The notes: generated from the letters alone by a model not told the origin. Shown: positions 12,001 to 17,245, counted from the first letter of the stretch. The stretch: DNA of 21,953 nucleotides from JAWKTM01 sp041399085 (GCA_041399085.1 JAWKTM010000097.1:1-21953), one strand, 5' to 3'. Numbers and translations are program-made.

Positions 12001-15000
12001 TCTTCGGCAGCGCGGGCGATGAAACGTTCAACGTCTTCGCCAGCTTGACCGATCCGGCGCGAGCCATTCTGTTCCGCAATACGGGCAACATCACCATCAG
12101 CATGGCGGGCATCGACCAGATCGATGTCTCGGGCAACGCCGGCAACGACCGCTATGTGGTGGGCCGAGCCAACGACGGCGACTCCGGCGCGGCCGTGGCG
12201 GCGACCAACGGCGACGACCCGACGGCGACGCTCAGCGATCTTTCGACCACGGAAGTTCGCGTGGTGAATCTCCGCGGCGTGGCGGGCAACGATCAGTTCT
12301 TCGTGGATGGCCGCCCGGCCGACGACAATCTGTTGGTCAGCGTCGAGAGCGCGGCGACCAATGTGATTCGCGTGGCGGGCCTGCCTTACGACGTGCGAGT
12401 CGTCGGGGCGGATGTGGCCGATCGCTTGACCGTTCGCGGCAATGAAGGCGCGGACACGATCAAGACGGCGAACGTCACCGGGCCGGGCGCCGTGAACGTC
12501 GAGGATGTGATCGGCATCACCTTCACCGGCGGCGCTGGCAACGACGTGTTGCACGCCGACGCGATCTTGATCGGCGGCATGGGCGACGACTTCCTGGAAG
12601 GCGGCGCGGGCAACGACATGCTGTTCGGCAACGCGGGCGAGGACACGATGGTTGGCGGCGGCGGCCAAGACACCTATGACGGCGGCGCCGACTTCGACAC
12701 GATTCTGATTCGCGGCACGTCGGGCAAGGACCTGATTCGCGTCGAGCAACCTTCGGCCAACGTGCTGGAGTATATCGTGACCGATCAGTTCGGCACGATC
12801 GTCGAAAGCGCGACGGTCGCGGGCGGCACGCAAGACGCCATCACCAATGTGGAAGAAGCTCGCGTGGAAGCGGGCGCTGGCGCCGACACGATCCGCGTGG
12901 CCATCGCCGACTCGCTGTTCAACGCGGCGGGCGCGAGTCTGCGGATGACGGTCAATGGCGGCGACGATGCGGCTTCGGATCGCTTGGCGATCGTGGATGT
13001 CGGCACGCCCGACTTGTCGATTCTGCGTCAGAACAACGATATCACGGCGGGCACCGTGGAGATCGGACCGGGCAACGCCGAGGCGTTCCTGCATGTGTTC
13101 AGCGGCATCGAGTTCGTGCAGGTCGTGGCCGATACGCTGGCTCCGGCCGCGCCGGTGAATATCGAATCGGCGGGCGTCGCCAACCGCTTGGTGGTCTTCA
13201 AGGACGACGCCAACGAGCATAACAACGATCGCAACAACGCCACGCATCTGGGCGCGGCGACCACCGTGAATATCGATCCGACGATCGATCCGGGCCCCGG
13301 CGCCTTCGGCCTGCCCGCGGACAGCGATTGGTATCGCGTGGAAGCGCTCGATACCGGCACGATCGACTTCCAGATCGTGTTCGAGCGGATCGCGGCGGTC
13401 GGCGCTCGACCGGGCTTGCCGGGCAACGGCGAACTGGACATCCGCGTCTATGACGTCGACGGTACTCTGCTGACCGGCTTCTGGGACGACAACACGGACA
13501 ACGCGAACAACAACGAGCGAGTCCGCATCCCGGCCGTGCAAGGCGAGATCTATTACTTCGAGGTCGTGGGCGTCGGCGCGGCGATCAACGCCTACGACGT
13601 GACGGCGATCAATCTGCCCGCGCTGGTTCCGCACGACTTGGAGTTGGACGACAAGCCCGCCAATGGCACGACCAATCCTCCGGGTCAAACGGAGAACAGC
13701 GACACCGGTCGGTCGTTGTTCGACAATCGCACCTATGACACCACGCCGACGATCGTGTTCCGGTTTGACGATAACCTGTTCCGCAACGATCTGCCGGGCA
13801 ACGATCTGGCCGGTCTGCCGCTGGGCGACAATCCGATCGGCATTCCGTTCCGTCCGGGCGCGGCTCAGCCGACGCAGCCTGGTTACGCCATCGCGATCTT
13901 CGACGAAGGCGACAATCCGGGCTTCACGGTGGTCGAGGAACCGCAAACGCCGCTGGGCTTCGCGTCGCTCGTGGGCGACACGAACAACAACGGCGTCCAG
14001 GATCCGGGCGAGACGATCGAGTGGGGCGTGTACCAGTTCACCACGCCGGTGCTGGCCGAAGGGACCCACTTCCTGACGGCTCGCGTCCAGATGCTCGATC
14101 CGGCTAACCCGCAGGCGACCGGCTTTTCATGCTCGCAGCGGATTCGCTGGAGATCATCGTCGACACCACGCCGCCCGTGGCGACGTTCTTCGGCAACATC
14201 AACTTGGCCGATACCACGCAAGGCTTGGCGGCCGACAGCGATTCGGGCGTCGCCGGTTATCCGGTCACCAACACCGATCGAGCAACCAACGACACCACGC
14301 TCACGTTCTTCGGCACGGTCGAGCCAACGCGATCGTGCGGGTGTATGTCGACACGAATGGCGTGGCGGGCCTCCAGCCGCGGGAATCGGGCGTGGCCAAC
14401 CCCGACTTGTTCCTCGGCCTGACCGTGGCCAATCCGCTGGACGGCGAAGGCACCGGCCAGTTCCCGCGCGGCACATGGCAGCGGTTGGATTCGACGATCG
14501 ATCTGAACAACCCGCTACTGGGCTTCACCAAGGATGGCTTGCGTCGGATCTACATCACGGGCGAGGACGTGGCGGGCAACATCACGCCCGACGCCAACGC
14601 CGACTTCATGGAACATCTTCCTCGATACGCAAGGTCCGCAAGTCACGGCCGTGCGGATCAACACTCCGACCGATGGCTTCGATCTGTTCGATCCAAAGCG
14701 ACCGGCCGACGCCACGCTGATCCCGACGCCGCTGGTCAACTCGATCGTGATCAATGTCCGCGATCTGCCGAACCGCAGCAATGTGGACCCGAACTTCCTG
14801 TACGCGGCCTTGTACGAAGCCAGGCCGAGAACGAGCTGGCTTCGAAGACCGCCCGCCACGCAACCGCAGCGACTCCGGTCACCGGCGGCGACTTCTGCAG
14901 CTCGACGGAAGACCCCGCCACGCCAGCGATCCGCGATCCGTCAACGGCTGTCGGCTGGCACGTTGCACTTCAGCCTGCCCGCCATGGATGGCGTTGTCGG

Positions 15001-16925
15001 TACGGCCGACGATATCCTGAATCCGCTGCCGGATGATCGCTATACCGCCGTCGATCTCCCGACCTGGTGGTCGATCCGGTGGGCAACGCGCCTTGACGGC
15101 GAAACCGATGTCCGTTCAGCCGCAAATGAGGATCCGACCTTCCCAGCGGCGATACCGCTGGGGCGGCGACGTGGCTCGCTTCACGGTCGATACGCGTCCC
15201 GAAATGGGCGTCTGATGGTCGGCGTCAGATCTGGGTCGACACGAACGGAAACTACCGCTTCGACAACGACGCGGTGGACTTCGTCAACGACATCACTCAC
15301 GGCATCGGATTTACCAGCGACGATATTCGCCGGTAACTTTTCGCCGACCGCGCCTTGCTGGGCCAGGATCAGCATCGGAGAAGATCGTGGTCGCCGGCCT
15401 GATCTGCAGGCGCGCTGGCGGCTTCCGCTGGTTGATCGACTTGGACAACAACGGCACGCCTCGACAGCCGGCCGCCTTCGCTGGCCGAGCCGAACGGTCG
15501 AACTGGCACGCCGGTGGCCGGCAACTTCGACGGCATCGCTGCGGCGGCTGATCGCCAACGGCGACGAAGTCTCGGTGTTCGACGGCATCCTGTGGCGGTT
15601 CGATATCAACCACGACTTCCAACTGGACGCGGCTGCCATGCTCGAACGTCGATACCCAACCGCACACGCCGGAACCGGTCTGCGGCTGAAGCTTCCCGAT
15701 CACCGGCGACTTCGACGGCGACGGACGCACCGCCGACTTGGCTACCTGACCGACGATTATTTTCCCGCTTGACCTCAGCTCGATCGGCGGCACCACGATC
15801 GCTTCGCTGCCCGGAATCCAAGGCCGCGGAAGTGGTGGTGGCGGTTCGGCTTCACGGGCGTTCGCGGCGCCGGTGGCGGCCGACCTGGAACTTGACGGGC
15901 TGGACGATGTGGGTCTGTGATGGATCGAGCCGGGTTGACGCCGGACGAGAACGGCGAGTTCTACTGATCGTGTCGGATTCGTTCAATAACCGCGATAACA
16001 CGGGCGCTCCGATCGTGACCGGCGGCATCCAGAACGGGCAGTGGTCGCGACCACGGCCAACGGCGGCAAGATCGCCACCGATCCGGTTCGCGGCGACAAC
16101 GTCTATCTTGTTCTCGCCGACGCCGTTCACGAACGACTTGTATATCAACTTCGGCAACCAGTACGCCCGCAGGGCTGATCGTCGGCAACTTCGATCCGCC
16201 CACGGGCGCTGGCAAACCGGCGAACAAGTCGCCACGGGTAACCTGTACACCAACCTGAACGACCCGTTGATGTGAACGCCGACGGCGTGGTCTCGCCGAT
16301 CGACGCCGGGATCCTGATCAACCACCGAACGCCTCGGGCGCGGGTCGGTTGAAGCGCGCGGCCGGGCGCGCCGTACCCGGACGTGAACATGGACGGCTTC
16401 ATCTCGCCCATCGACGTGGCCTTGGTGGTCAACCACCTGAACTCCGCCAAGCCCGCGGGCGAAGGCGAAGCCGCCGTCGCTGGTGGCCGAAGGCGAAGCT
16501 CCGGCCGAACCGTTGTTCGAGTCCGCGACGCTTGAATCCGTCGCCCACAACTCGGCAATCACTTCGTCCGTTGGTTCGGCTGGCGTGCAGTTGCCGTTGC
16601 CGAGCGAGACTTCAACCGAACTCGGCTCTCGGCACGCCCGTCGTGCATCGCGAGTCGACCGACGTTCGCCATGAATCCGACTCGACCTCGAACGCCCGCT
16701 CGCCACCCGGCCTCGACCAGCAGCGACTCCTCGCTCCCGGGCCTCCGCGACGAAGCCTGGCATCGAATCGCCGGACGATCTGCTGGACGACCCAGCCCTG
16801 ACATCAGCCACAACCGTCAAGACGAAACGACCACCGACGAACTCTTCCGACAACTAGCAGCGGAAGAGACGCGAACGGGAAGTAGGTTTCGCGACACCGG
16901 ACGACTCGTACCGTGCCGCCTTTAA
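1..16925 (+). CDS. Giant repeat-rich RTX/dockerin surface protein, 5'-partial and frameshifted
   Basis: One gene of more than 5,600 codons is seen here, open through the left edge in the frame starting at base 3. The order is beta-strand super-repeats, two RTX nonapeptide clusters, a PPC-like domain, Ig-like segment, FG-GAP-like blocks, two dockerin motifs and an acidic tail. Composition is very rich in Gly, Asp, Asn, Thr and Val; I found one Cys in the intact core. Proteins of this build are secreted, calcium-stabilised adhesins or cell-surface proteins; that role is inferred. Unity is supported by homologous repeats continuing across every frame break in the same order. The breaks (about 2405, 3955, several in 4650-5190, then at least a dozen from 14125 to 16850) mean either sequence errors or decay. 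No secretion genes are adjacent. The end is the best-supported stop at 16923-16925; a stop at 16855-16857 in another frame is the alternative. The signal peptide, if any, lies outside the window. Confidence 0.75.
3..2510 (+). CDS. Giant gene, reading segment 1 (beta-strand repeats)
   Basis: This frame is open from the left edge, so the first TTG or ATG inside is not a true start. It carries about 800 residues of the repeat region, with signatures such as GGAGDDVINLNN, TVNGGDPSGSD and YTGIEAL. It includes super-repeat unit 1 (anchor GGDDVIYVEP at 999) and the SINFANLEPV block near 1820. The real reading probably leaves this frame near 2405: after EISFSGM the residues lose repeat character, while the -1 frame continues with VGDGNSQLQRRTGDAVAFFG. 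The run from 2405 to the stop at 2510 is therefore out of frame. The shift equals one missing base. Confidence 0.7.
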   Translation, partial: EGLGGSDGLNLIAGRNDGAVTINFDGGQPAGGGTGNQTDVVLAFGTDDASDTFSYFPGASDDSGRLEVLRSGANAATVVNFTGSEQLEIDGDTPAAVGGTGDDVLNLNGTGGADSFTVNGTGTLVGVAQVNGGPDIRFRHFGSTSSDINLNGGDGDDQFVVSHPTNWQIGNVNVNGGLPTASDSFQLSISGADDTLAYTPTAANSGTLNVTSGGSSTLYSLAGVESAHVDALGQAAADALTVTTANATVTPGANPGEGTVDPVDANGNAMLSLGYAGVENVAVTGTAVVIQGTSENDTIRLNAAGIVTVTNLLGFNNVVDVSAFAQVIINAAGGDDVIYVEPAAGRTVNVLGGEPGSGSDVLQIDELSAPIVGGDFRVLPDFLNNLHDTGEVQEVNGGFSVRYNGIETLQFLSGDNNDSLQITDDLGDNVWTLANGPFILLEAAMVQIDNRTPVIVEGIGNLILGNQGGVDRFVVSPDRLPQGSTYQINGLLSGLPAQPRDTFELVGTGFGDEVTLTQTTATLGVSIGYADMAQVVVNSGEGDDLLLVDASTAVVTTPVMFDGGTGNDTLRVTGSNAPQALSATYTPGPGISEGRLDYDYGASDMSINFANLEPVEDNVPAATLTINGTAGDNHITYTAGPSGPFFVGDTTGLVAVDGFETIEFSRKTTLVINGGAGDDVINLNNPTTPTGMTGITVNGGDPSGSDLLIVNDRVLVNDNAAVTPTGQGAGTIALAVSPDVTYTGIEALSLVGQSAGDTFTINGTVNPDVFEYFSGSTPNTGTIRGAMSGGAFELPEISFSGMSATATRSFSAGLETRWRSSARTATTRLPLPAAC
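2453..3985 (+). CDS. Giant gene, reading segment 2 (super-repeat unit 2)
   Basis: This continues segment 1 after a one-base slip; homologous coding extends upstream to about 2405, so the GTG at 2453 is not a real start. It contains super-repeat unit 2, with DGSDSISVTP at 2585, NAGPENDEGSF near 3205, RDASTHAGANGVNDFTVSVN near 3350 and TPAPNGAVWNTNLTINGG near 3490. The last two are nearly repeated in unit 7 about 7.45 kb downstream. Repeat character is lost after ASDVFSVPDSGPG (about 3955). The next frame then resumes with AAVVAPSIGLNNQIGVGT, which matches the equivalent position in unit 5, so the stop at 3985 is out of frame. Confidence 0.7.
   Translation: MAFFGTNSDDTVTFAGGVLTNAPAGVPLAIINVGAPSALLIETEDGSDSISVTPQANLSIQVAGDAPSAGSDTLTFNGTGAAITVNLATSTISQVGSGPVAYSGIEHVVINGANQQVTFLGGASDDAFDVTPVDADSADLSLAGLATTFRIDTASGLTLNGGGGSNSVEFTATEAPDTIAVSGTAVNLTGRLGVNLASIQGLTVWGLSGADTFNVTPSLTTSILIDGGPPIASLPGDTMNLIGVNTATFNAGPENDEGSFDTNLGTVSFDHLESIGPLTLPGGATVNGTNGADAITVIARDASTHAGANGVNDFTVSVNDNIELYFLDTPSLIVNALGGSDEIAVQTPAPNGAVWNTNLTINGGLPTASDKVIFGTPGAQVDNVVYTPTGADSGTLNITNLNSLTTLNQIEHLVYDGEGGQDTITVNTLAVAVASTIVLTPAATVDSGEVAVDSRLPLQFTNLGVTASVTINDPNAGDGDVLIYNGTGASDVFSVPDSGPGRGCRAIDWS
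3915..4769 (+). CDS. Giant gene, reading segment 3 (super-repeat unit 3)
   Basis: The true reading enters this frame near 3955. It holds super-repeat unit 3: LRGLGGDDTFNVTALANIGV at about 4030 aligns with LLGLGGDDTFNITAVADIRI at about 7030. DAGVAGTPDVVYAGID aligns with DAGVAGSPDAIYSGIE. Reading is convincing to DALNINAG near 4650. After that the frame gives an Arg-rich, non-repeat sequence to the stop at 4767-4769, while other frames give IVFRPG, TPDSGSFEI and FQGIESGEFTGDGANTSV in turn. The first ATG or alternative start is not biological. Confidence 0.7.
   Translation: MLPTCSAYRIAVRAAVVAPSIGLNNQIGVGTTAVEGYVLRGLGGDDTFNVTALANIGVTVQGDESANHTNVLNYTSVGGTTVELGNNEIEDAGVAGTPDVVYAGIDVINVVAGGQNLTVQGSTGNDDLLVRPTGANSATVIAEGQPIVNGSGIGTFTVDGNGGNDQVTVEGSAGADAFTTISDTLVAITGAESVVLANLGANDALTINGFSGNDTFAVTPSANVPIFVSGGNPTASVPGDALNINAGRQRDRLPAGPTPDSGSFEIGRECSGQLPGDRVGRVHR
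4650..5190 (+). other. Giant gene, segment 4: cluster of frame breaks
   Basis: Super-repeat unit 3 continues here but in changing frames. Coding character can be followed as FRPG, then TPDSGSFEIG, then SFQGIESGEFTGDGANTSV, then NDFTVSIDGGPAFQFTN (4830 onward), then DTVTITGRNGTNNDNATWTP (from about 5005), then NSRFVHTPGNAADAGKFDIT (from about 5188). At least five one- or two-base slips are needed within 540 bp. The residues recovered match the aligned section of unit 5 (VWTPNAADGG, LTYDGE, FVHTPGATVDSG at about 8050-8220), so this is one continuous module and not separate genes. Confidence 0.65.
5205..14720 (+). CDS. Giant gene, reading segment 5: intact 9-kb core
   Basis: This is the longest uninterrupted reading, about 3,000 codons, entered in frame from about 5188. 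It contains super-repeat units 4-7, both RTX clusters (11658-11990 and 12525-12715), the PPC-like domain (about 13195-13605) and the beginning of the Ig-like region. I found one Cys (codon 11247-11249) in the in-frame part. The true reading leaves this frame near 14125: after DPANPQATGF it becomes Arg/Ser-rich (QRIRWRSSS...), while the -1 frame continues with MLAADSLEIIVDTTPPVATF. The residues from 14125 to the stop at 14718-14720 should not be trusted. No start site near 5205 is meaningful. Confidence 0.75.
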   Translation: MHTPGNAADAGKFDITDIGNDDAGLGIEYVNLGLQGLLNVRSGGGAADVLVMAGTTSNDTFTVADDATLDARVSMSSVFGNHVAIVTDAIERLIVDGLDGDDAFTVNRTGLAGSFLNGIELRGGNPTASDTVTVIGTGAADAVTVTLGAALDIVAGIVGGDIALSGIEHLNVDTLAGNDSLTVQQFGSQTGLADITYNSGGDATDTINVIGTANSDDISVTPTSATQVQAISNNSGTTLTANLAAGLGSTFTVDGGAATDKVTVHGTVGDDAITVDRTANTVLVTGLKRIDLAEAAPNALTVDAGDGVDTVTVTGSGGQVLTVMGGAATNSAGSAGDRLVVNAAAGAVTLSPGATPDAGLVDGPGADDVNYFGLEFLTINGTGGVGDSLTVQGTHDNDTIAAANLGGNNLVWVNDRAVVTFTAYPTLTLAGRFGDDKFSVSPVGLVGVTTLTVQGGDPTASDELVVNGSTGNDLITFTPTAPDAGTVAIAASPTVNFTTIESVVINAGASADNDTLTVVGTAASDTIHYTPGATIDSASVRVNSFVPMSFLNLGLAGTVTVDGAGGATDELVYDGTAASDVFTVAGTAAVVLNSQLAVNTTSLERYRLLGLGGDDTFNITAVADIRIAVEGDEPGASDVLNFTSTGATTINLGASTIDDAGVAGSPDAIYSGIETINANANGQTLAVQGTANDDTFVVTPFGGNAGTLQANGQHPVVNYSNVAANTISVDPLGGQNSLVVNATPGVDGVTVDVPAGTVNTGANGGIVSFTLANTSAVTVNGGDEDDTFTVTPGNIPVYIDGGDPIGVVGDRLIVLATPGVMFSPGPEGDEGGFSFTNEASISYDHIEAATVNLANANGTAVIMGTGADDHITAQGTAANTVDVQINDGPIVTYLNATNLTIQGKHGSDSITLDVNVANLGVTFNLDGGLPTSGSDTLSVTGVDGVNDMPVWTPNAADGGLLQLAGQMPINVTTIEHLTYDGESDNESLTVTGTDTFVHTPGATVDSGQMALNSLLAIGYENLGATGTVTANGTGGNDTLVLLGTESSDQLAAVLTADDAIDFDLTSSAGAHVSVLSVSVENYDLNGLEGDDDITVTPGAFTVSGELRVFGGGPSGSDTLVLTGDTNAALVTVAPDAADSDDQTVAGLLANPIRVSGVETLAYLGNGAETLEVALGTGDNTARVARGVGRDVVGSDSLPSVEFTGVDRFRVLGGAGSDVVTFATWFLAGATAANYEFTGGATDTLVIEGADGAADAFTLSVPGAGSVQAVDGNGTGVTVTAAAGLGRIQVNTLGGDDRLTVDDTAGLIVPLIGYDGGSGSDLLTVTGNLAVTNAVYSPGPSVTEGRLAYDNTMTIDFANLEPVVDLTMSATLTVNGTAASNAISYAASAMNAAWGHVTVDAYESIEFANKTTLVLNGLAGDDTISLNNATTPTGLTGITVNGGDPSASDTLIVNGTAGNDTIGYNPSNTIGGGTITVNALPTVTFTTIEGVTIDGQGGTDALTHTTAAGIHQVTLTPGAASDAGTIATRQAGGGTGLVPLTFAHIGGSGSVTFASGAGVREDVLELNGTNDSNLFNVNGPADTIQVINPSSAFVTTILNTGGIDVLYLRGLNGDDTFNLTGTLPYSRTLVDGGDPSASDVLNLSGAAAAVAVAFGPQTVTGYGGTVSFLGVEHLNLNANAQNLSVTATADDEDLTVTVLTGASGRIERGAAIQKAGEVQGSIAAPVVNYTNITGALSVDMAGGEDSLIVVGNGLSQTFNVNTSAAAFAFPGYAATPANTVEVDDANDLTIDGSVTWTNNETLQVFGLEGDDTFNVRPGTIPLFLDGGDPIGASAGDEIVFFPTAAFVVEPGPENDEGGFVAAGAERTSWDHIEAITINGGGPAKVIGTNGDDDITIIARDASTHVGTDGVQDFTVSVNTGPAMLFLNITDLYIDALAGDDDIVLRTPAPNNAVWDVDVFIAGGTPAAPTGVGQQGDVFELETPFTQTVNYTPTGIDTATIDVVTLSSLITIGPFICPVNNLPSSPGGVEQIVYQGLGGDDTLTMNGTPEDDTYVVNPNNGGSGSHRANLAPMFDFTGASITTSNGGTGGYDVLQVLGTEGIDTVTSTADTISFAGAGSATIGATMDRVELFTFGSADNIELDLNVASLEKVVDAGAGNDTVDMSGSIDATIFGGLGDDVIIGSPADDLIYGGSGNDVLIGGDGVDQIYGEDGNDIFGNPSAVENGAPDDRGNDFFFGGAGSDTFVWEPGDGSDTIEGGSEEGDRLLFFGSAGDETFNVFASLTDPARAILFRNTGNITISMAGIDQIDVSGNAGNDRYVVGRANDGDSGAAVAATNGDDPTATLSDLSTTEVRVVNLRGVAGNDQFFVDGRPADDNLLVSVESAATNVIRVAGLPYDVRVVGADVADRLTVRGNEGADTIKTANVTGPGAVNVEDVIGITFTGGAGNDVLHADAILIGGMGDDFLEGGAGNDMLFGNAGEDTMVGGGGQDTYDGGADFDTILIRGTSGKDLIRVEQPSANVLEYIVTDQFGTIVESATVAGGTQDAITNVEEARVEAGAGADTIRVAIADSLFNAAGASLRMTVNGGDDAASDRLAIVDVGTPDLSILRQNNDITAGTVEIGPGNAEAFLHVFSGIEFVQVVADTLAPAAPVNIESAGVANRLVVFKDDANEHNNDRNNATHLGAATTVNIDPTIDPGPGAFGLPADSDWYRVEALDTGTIDFQIVFERIAAVGARPGLPGNGELDIRVYDVDGTLLTGFWDDNTDNANNNERVRIPAVQGEIYYFEVVGVGAAINAYDVTAINLPALVPHDLELDDKPANGTTNPPGQTENSDTGRSLFDNRTYDTTPTIVFRFDDNLFRNDLPGNDLAGLPLGDNPIGIPFRPGAAQPTQPGYAIAIFDEGDNPGFTVVEEPQTPLGFASLVGDTNNNGVQDPGETIEWGVYQFTTPVLAEGTHFLTARVQMLDPANPQATGFSCSQRIRWRSSSTPRRPWRRSSATSTWPIPRKAWRPTAIRASPVIRSPTPIEQPTTPRSRSSARSSQRDRAGVCRHEWRGGPPAAGIGRGQPRLVPRPDRGQSAGRRRHRPVPARHMAAVGFDDRSEQPATGLHQGWLASDLHHGRGRGGQHHARRQRRLHGTSSSIRKVRKSRPCGSTLRPMASICSIQSDRPTPR
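11658..11990 (+). other. RTX (hemolysin-type) calcium-binding nonapeptide cluster I
   Basis: Consecutive GGxGxDxxx-type nonapeptides are visible: AGAGNDTVD, GGLGDDVII, YGGSGNDVLIGGDGVDQIYG, GEDGNDIFG, then after a short insert GGAGSDTFV and PGDGSDTIEGG. This is the RTX parallel beta-roll signature, in which Gly/Asp loops bind calcium between turns. The match to consensus is much better than in the preceding super-repeats, marking a change of module at about 11650. RTX repeats are typical of proteins exported unfolded and folding outside in calcium; that this protein uses type I secretion is not shown here. Confidence 0.85.
12525..12715 (+). other. RTX calcium-binding nonapeptide cluster II
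   Basis: A second short block of RTX repeats reads TGGAGNDVLH, then IGGMGDDFLEGGAGNDMLFG, NAGEDTMVGGGGQDTYDGG and ADFDTILIRG. It lies about 530 bp after cluster I, separated by a non-RTX spacer containing NDRYVVGRANDGDSGAA. Two RTX blocks with a spacer are common in large RTX adhesins. Calcium binding is inferred from the conserved Gly and Asp positions. Confidence 0.85.
13195..13605 (+). other. Pre-peptidase C-terminal (PPC)-like domain
   Basis: After the RTX blocks the protein reads EHNNDRNNATHLGAA, PADSDWYRVEALDTGTIDF, GNGELDIRVYDVDGTLLTGF, ERVRIPAVQGEIYYFEVVGV and AINAYDVTAINLP. The order (NN..NATxL, DSDWYRV, a beta strand with LDI.VYD.DG, then G..YYFEVVG) fits the PPC-type beta-sandwich found at the ends of secreted bacterial enzymes and surface proteins. 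It usually aids secretion or substrate binding and is not itself catalytic. Family assignment is from motif order only. Confidence 0.6.
13730..14640 (+). other. Bacterial Ig-like region (frameshifted at ~14125, ~14330 and ~14615)
   Basis: The stretch reads as one or more beta-sandwich domains: YDTTPTIVFRFDD, WGVYQFTTPVLAEGTHFLTA, then DTTPPVATFFG, VRVYVDTNGVAG, RRIYITGEDVAGNITPD and DTQGPQVTAVRI. The repeated DTxPP/DTQGPQV boundaries and the edVAGN motif are typical of Big_x-type Ig-like domains in bacterial surface proteins. Three frame slips interrupt it, each repaired by moving one or two bases. Confidence 0.5.
15330..16215 (+). other. FG-GAP/VCBS-like calcium-blade region (frameshifted)
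   Basis: Four spaced blocks can be read despite frame slips: VAGNFDGIAANGDEVSVFDG (15513 onward, followed by ILWRFDINHDFQLDAA), ITGDFDGDGRTADLATYLTD (about 15699-15758), VAADLELDGLDDVGL (about 15873-15917) and IVGNFDPPTG (about 16180-16210). The (G/A)(N/D)(F/L)DGDGxxDxxx pattern resembles FG-GAP/VCBS beta-propeller blades, which bind calcium in the DxDGD loop. I recall the same arrangement just before the dockerin end of large planctomycete proteins; this is from memory. Confidence 0.5.
16269..16415 (+). other. Paired dockerin type I-like (EF-hand) motifs
   Basis: Two F-hand calcium loops are clear: DVNADGVVSPID at 16269-16304, followed by AGILINH, and DVNMDGFISPID at 16380-16415, followed by VALVVNHLN. 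Both have the D-x-N-x-D-G-x(5)-D pattern, with Asp at the first, fifth and twelfth positions, of type I dockerins. The two loops are in the same frame, but a stop lies between them, so two compensating slips are needed (the linker reads NASGAGRLKRAAG in the other frame). In clostridia dockerins bind cohesins in cellulosomes; in planctomycetes the partner is not established. Confidence 0.75.
16416..16925 (+). other. C-terminal tail of the giant protein (frameshifted)
   Basis: After the second dockerin loop the sequence gives KPAGEGEAAVAGG, then in the next frame AEGEAPAEPLFESATLESV and SSVGSAGVQLPLPSETSTEL, then TPVVHRESTDVRHESDSTS, STSSDSSLPGLRDEAWHRI, ESPDDLLDDPAL and DISHNRQDETTTDELFRQLA. 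At least four slips are needed. The tail is acidic and Ser/Glu-rich and ends with a short helical DELFRQLAAEE stretch. No LPxTG motif or transmembrane helix is seen. The stop at 16923-16925 gives the longest coherent reading; the stop at 16855-16857 is the alternative. Confidence 0.45.
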
Positions 16926-17112
16926 CCTCTTGCGTGGTGGCGTCCTCGCGCTATCGCGATGCCTTGTTCAAGGCGAGCAGCTGAGTGCTAGAATTCGCCT
17001 ATGACGTCGCTCCTTTCGATTGGTGTCTTGGATCGTAAGTGGCGGGCGACTCTCCCGCCCAGCGATGCAAGTCCAACGCGAACTAACGGTGCCATTGATT
17101 CCTCGGGCGTAA

Positions 17113-17149
17113 CAAAAAGTGACTCAGAGCGGTTTGCGGTCTCTAAGTC
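17113..17149 (-). terminator. Rho-independent terminator after tRNA-Leu
   Basis: On the minus strand the order is GACTTAGAG, an 11-nt loop, CTCTGAGTC, then ACTTTTTG. The 9-bp stem (17141-17149 with 17121-17129) is complete when one G-U pair is allowed, and the U tract corresponds to 17114-17118. It begins 13 nt past the tRNA 3' end. On the plus strand the same stem has a C-A mismatch and no U tract, so it works for the minus strand only. Confidence 0.75.
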
Positions 17150-17161
17150 CTTTCGATAAGG

Positions 17162-17245
<84 letters not shown>

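Larger units (their letters stand above)
14125..16925 (+). pseudogene. Giant gene, heavily frameshifted C-terminal third
   Basis: Protein character survives but hops among all three frames. Readable pieces in order are TPPVATFFGNINLADTT (frame of 14129), VRVYVDTNGVAGLQPRESG (14335), DTQGPQVTAVRINTPTDGF (after about 14615), LPAMDGVVGTADDILNPLPD (about 14980), DVARFTVDTRPEMGV (about 15170), QIWVDTNGNYRF, GFTSDDI, AGNFDG, GDFDGDGRTADLATYLTDD, AADLELDGLDDVGL, VGNFDPPTG, two dockerin motifs and DELFRQLAAEE. At least a dozen slips are needed, mostly one base. The order is that of one continuous C-terminus. It is typed pseudogene because no frame is open here; poor local sequence accuracy is an equally plausible explanation. 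Confidence 0.6.

Noticed and set aside
11589..14069. An 826-codon minus-strand open reading over the RTX region
   Set aside because: Same shadow effect: Arg/His/Ala-rich with no motifs, while the plus strand shows clear RTX and PPC-like signatures.
16961..16974. GCCTTGTTCAAGGC palindrome after the giant gene
   Set aside because: A short inverted repeat with a 2-4 nt loop and no U tract; could be chance in GC-rich DNA.
17041..17059. GGCGGG-CGACTCT-CCCGCC hairpin as a terminator for the giant gene
   Set aside because: The 6-bp stem has no U tract on either strand and lies more than 100 bp past the proposed stop; support is too weak to list.
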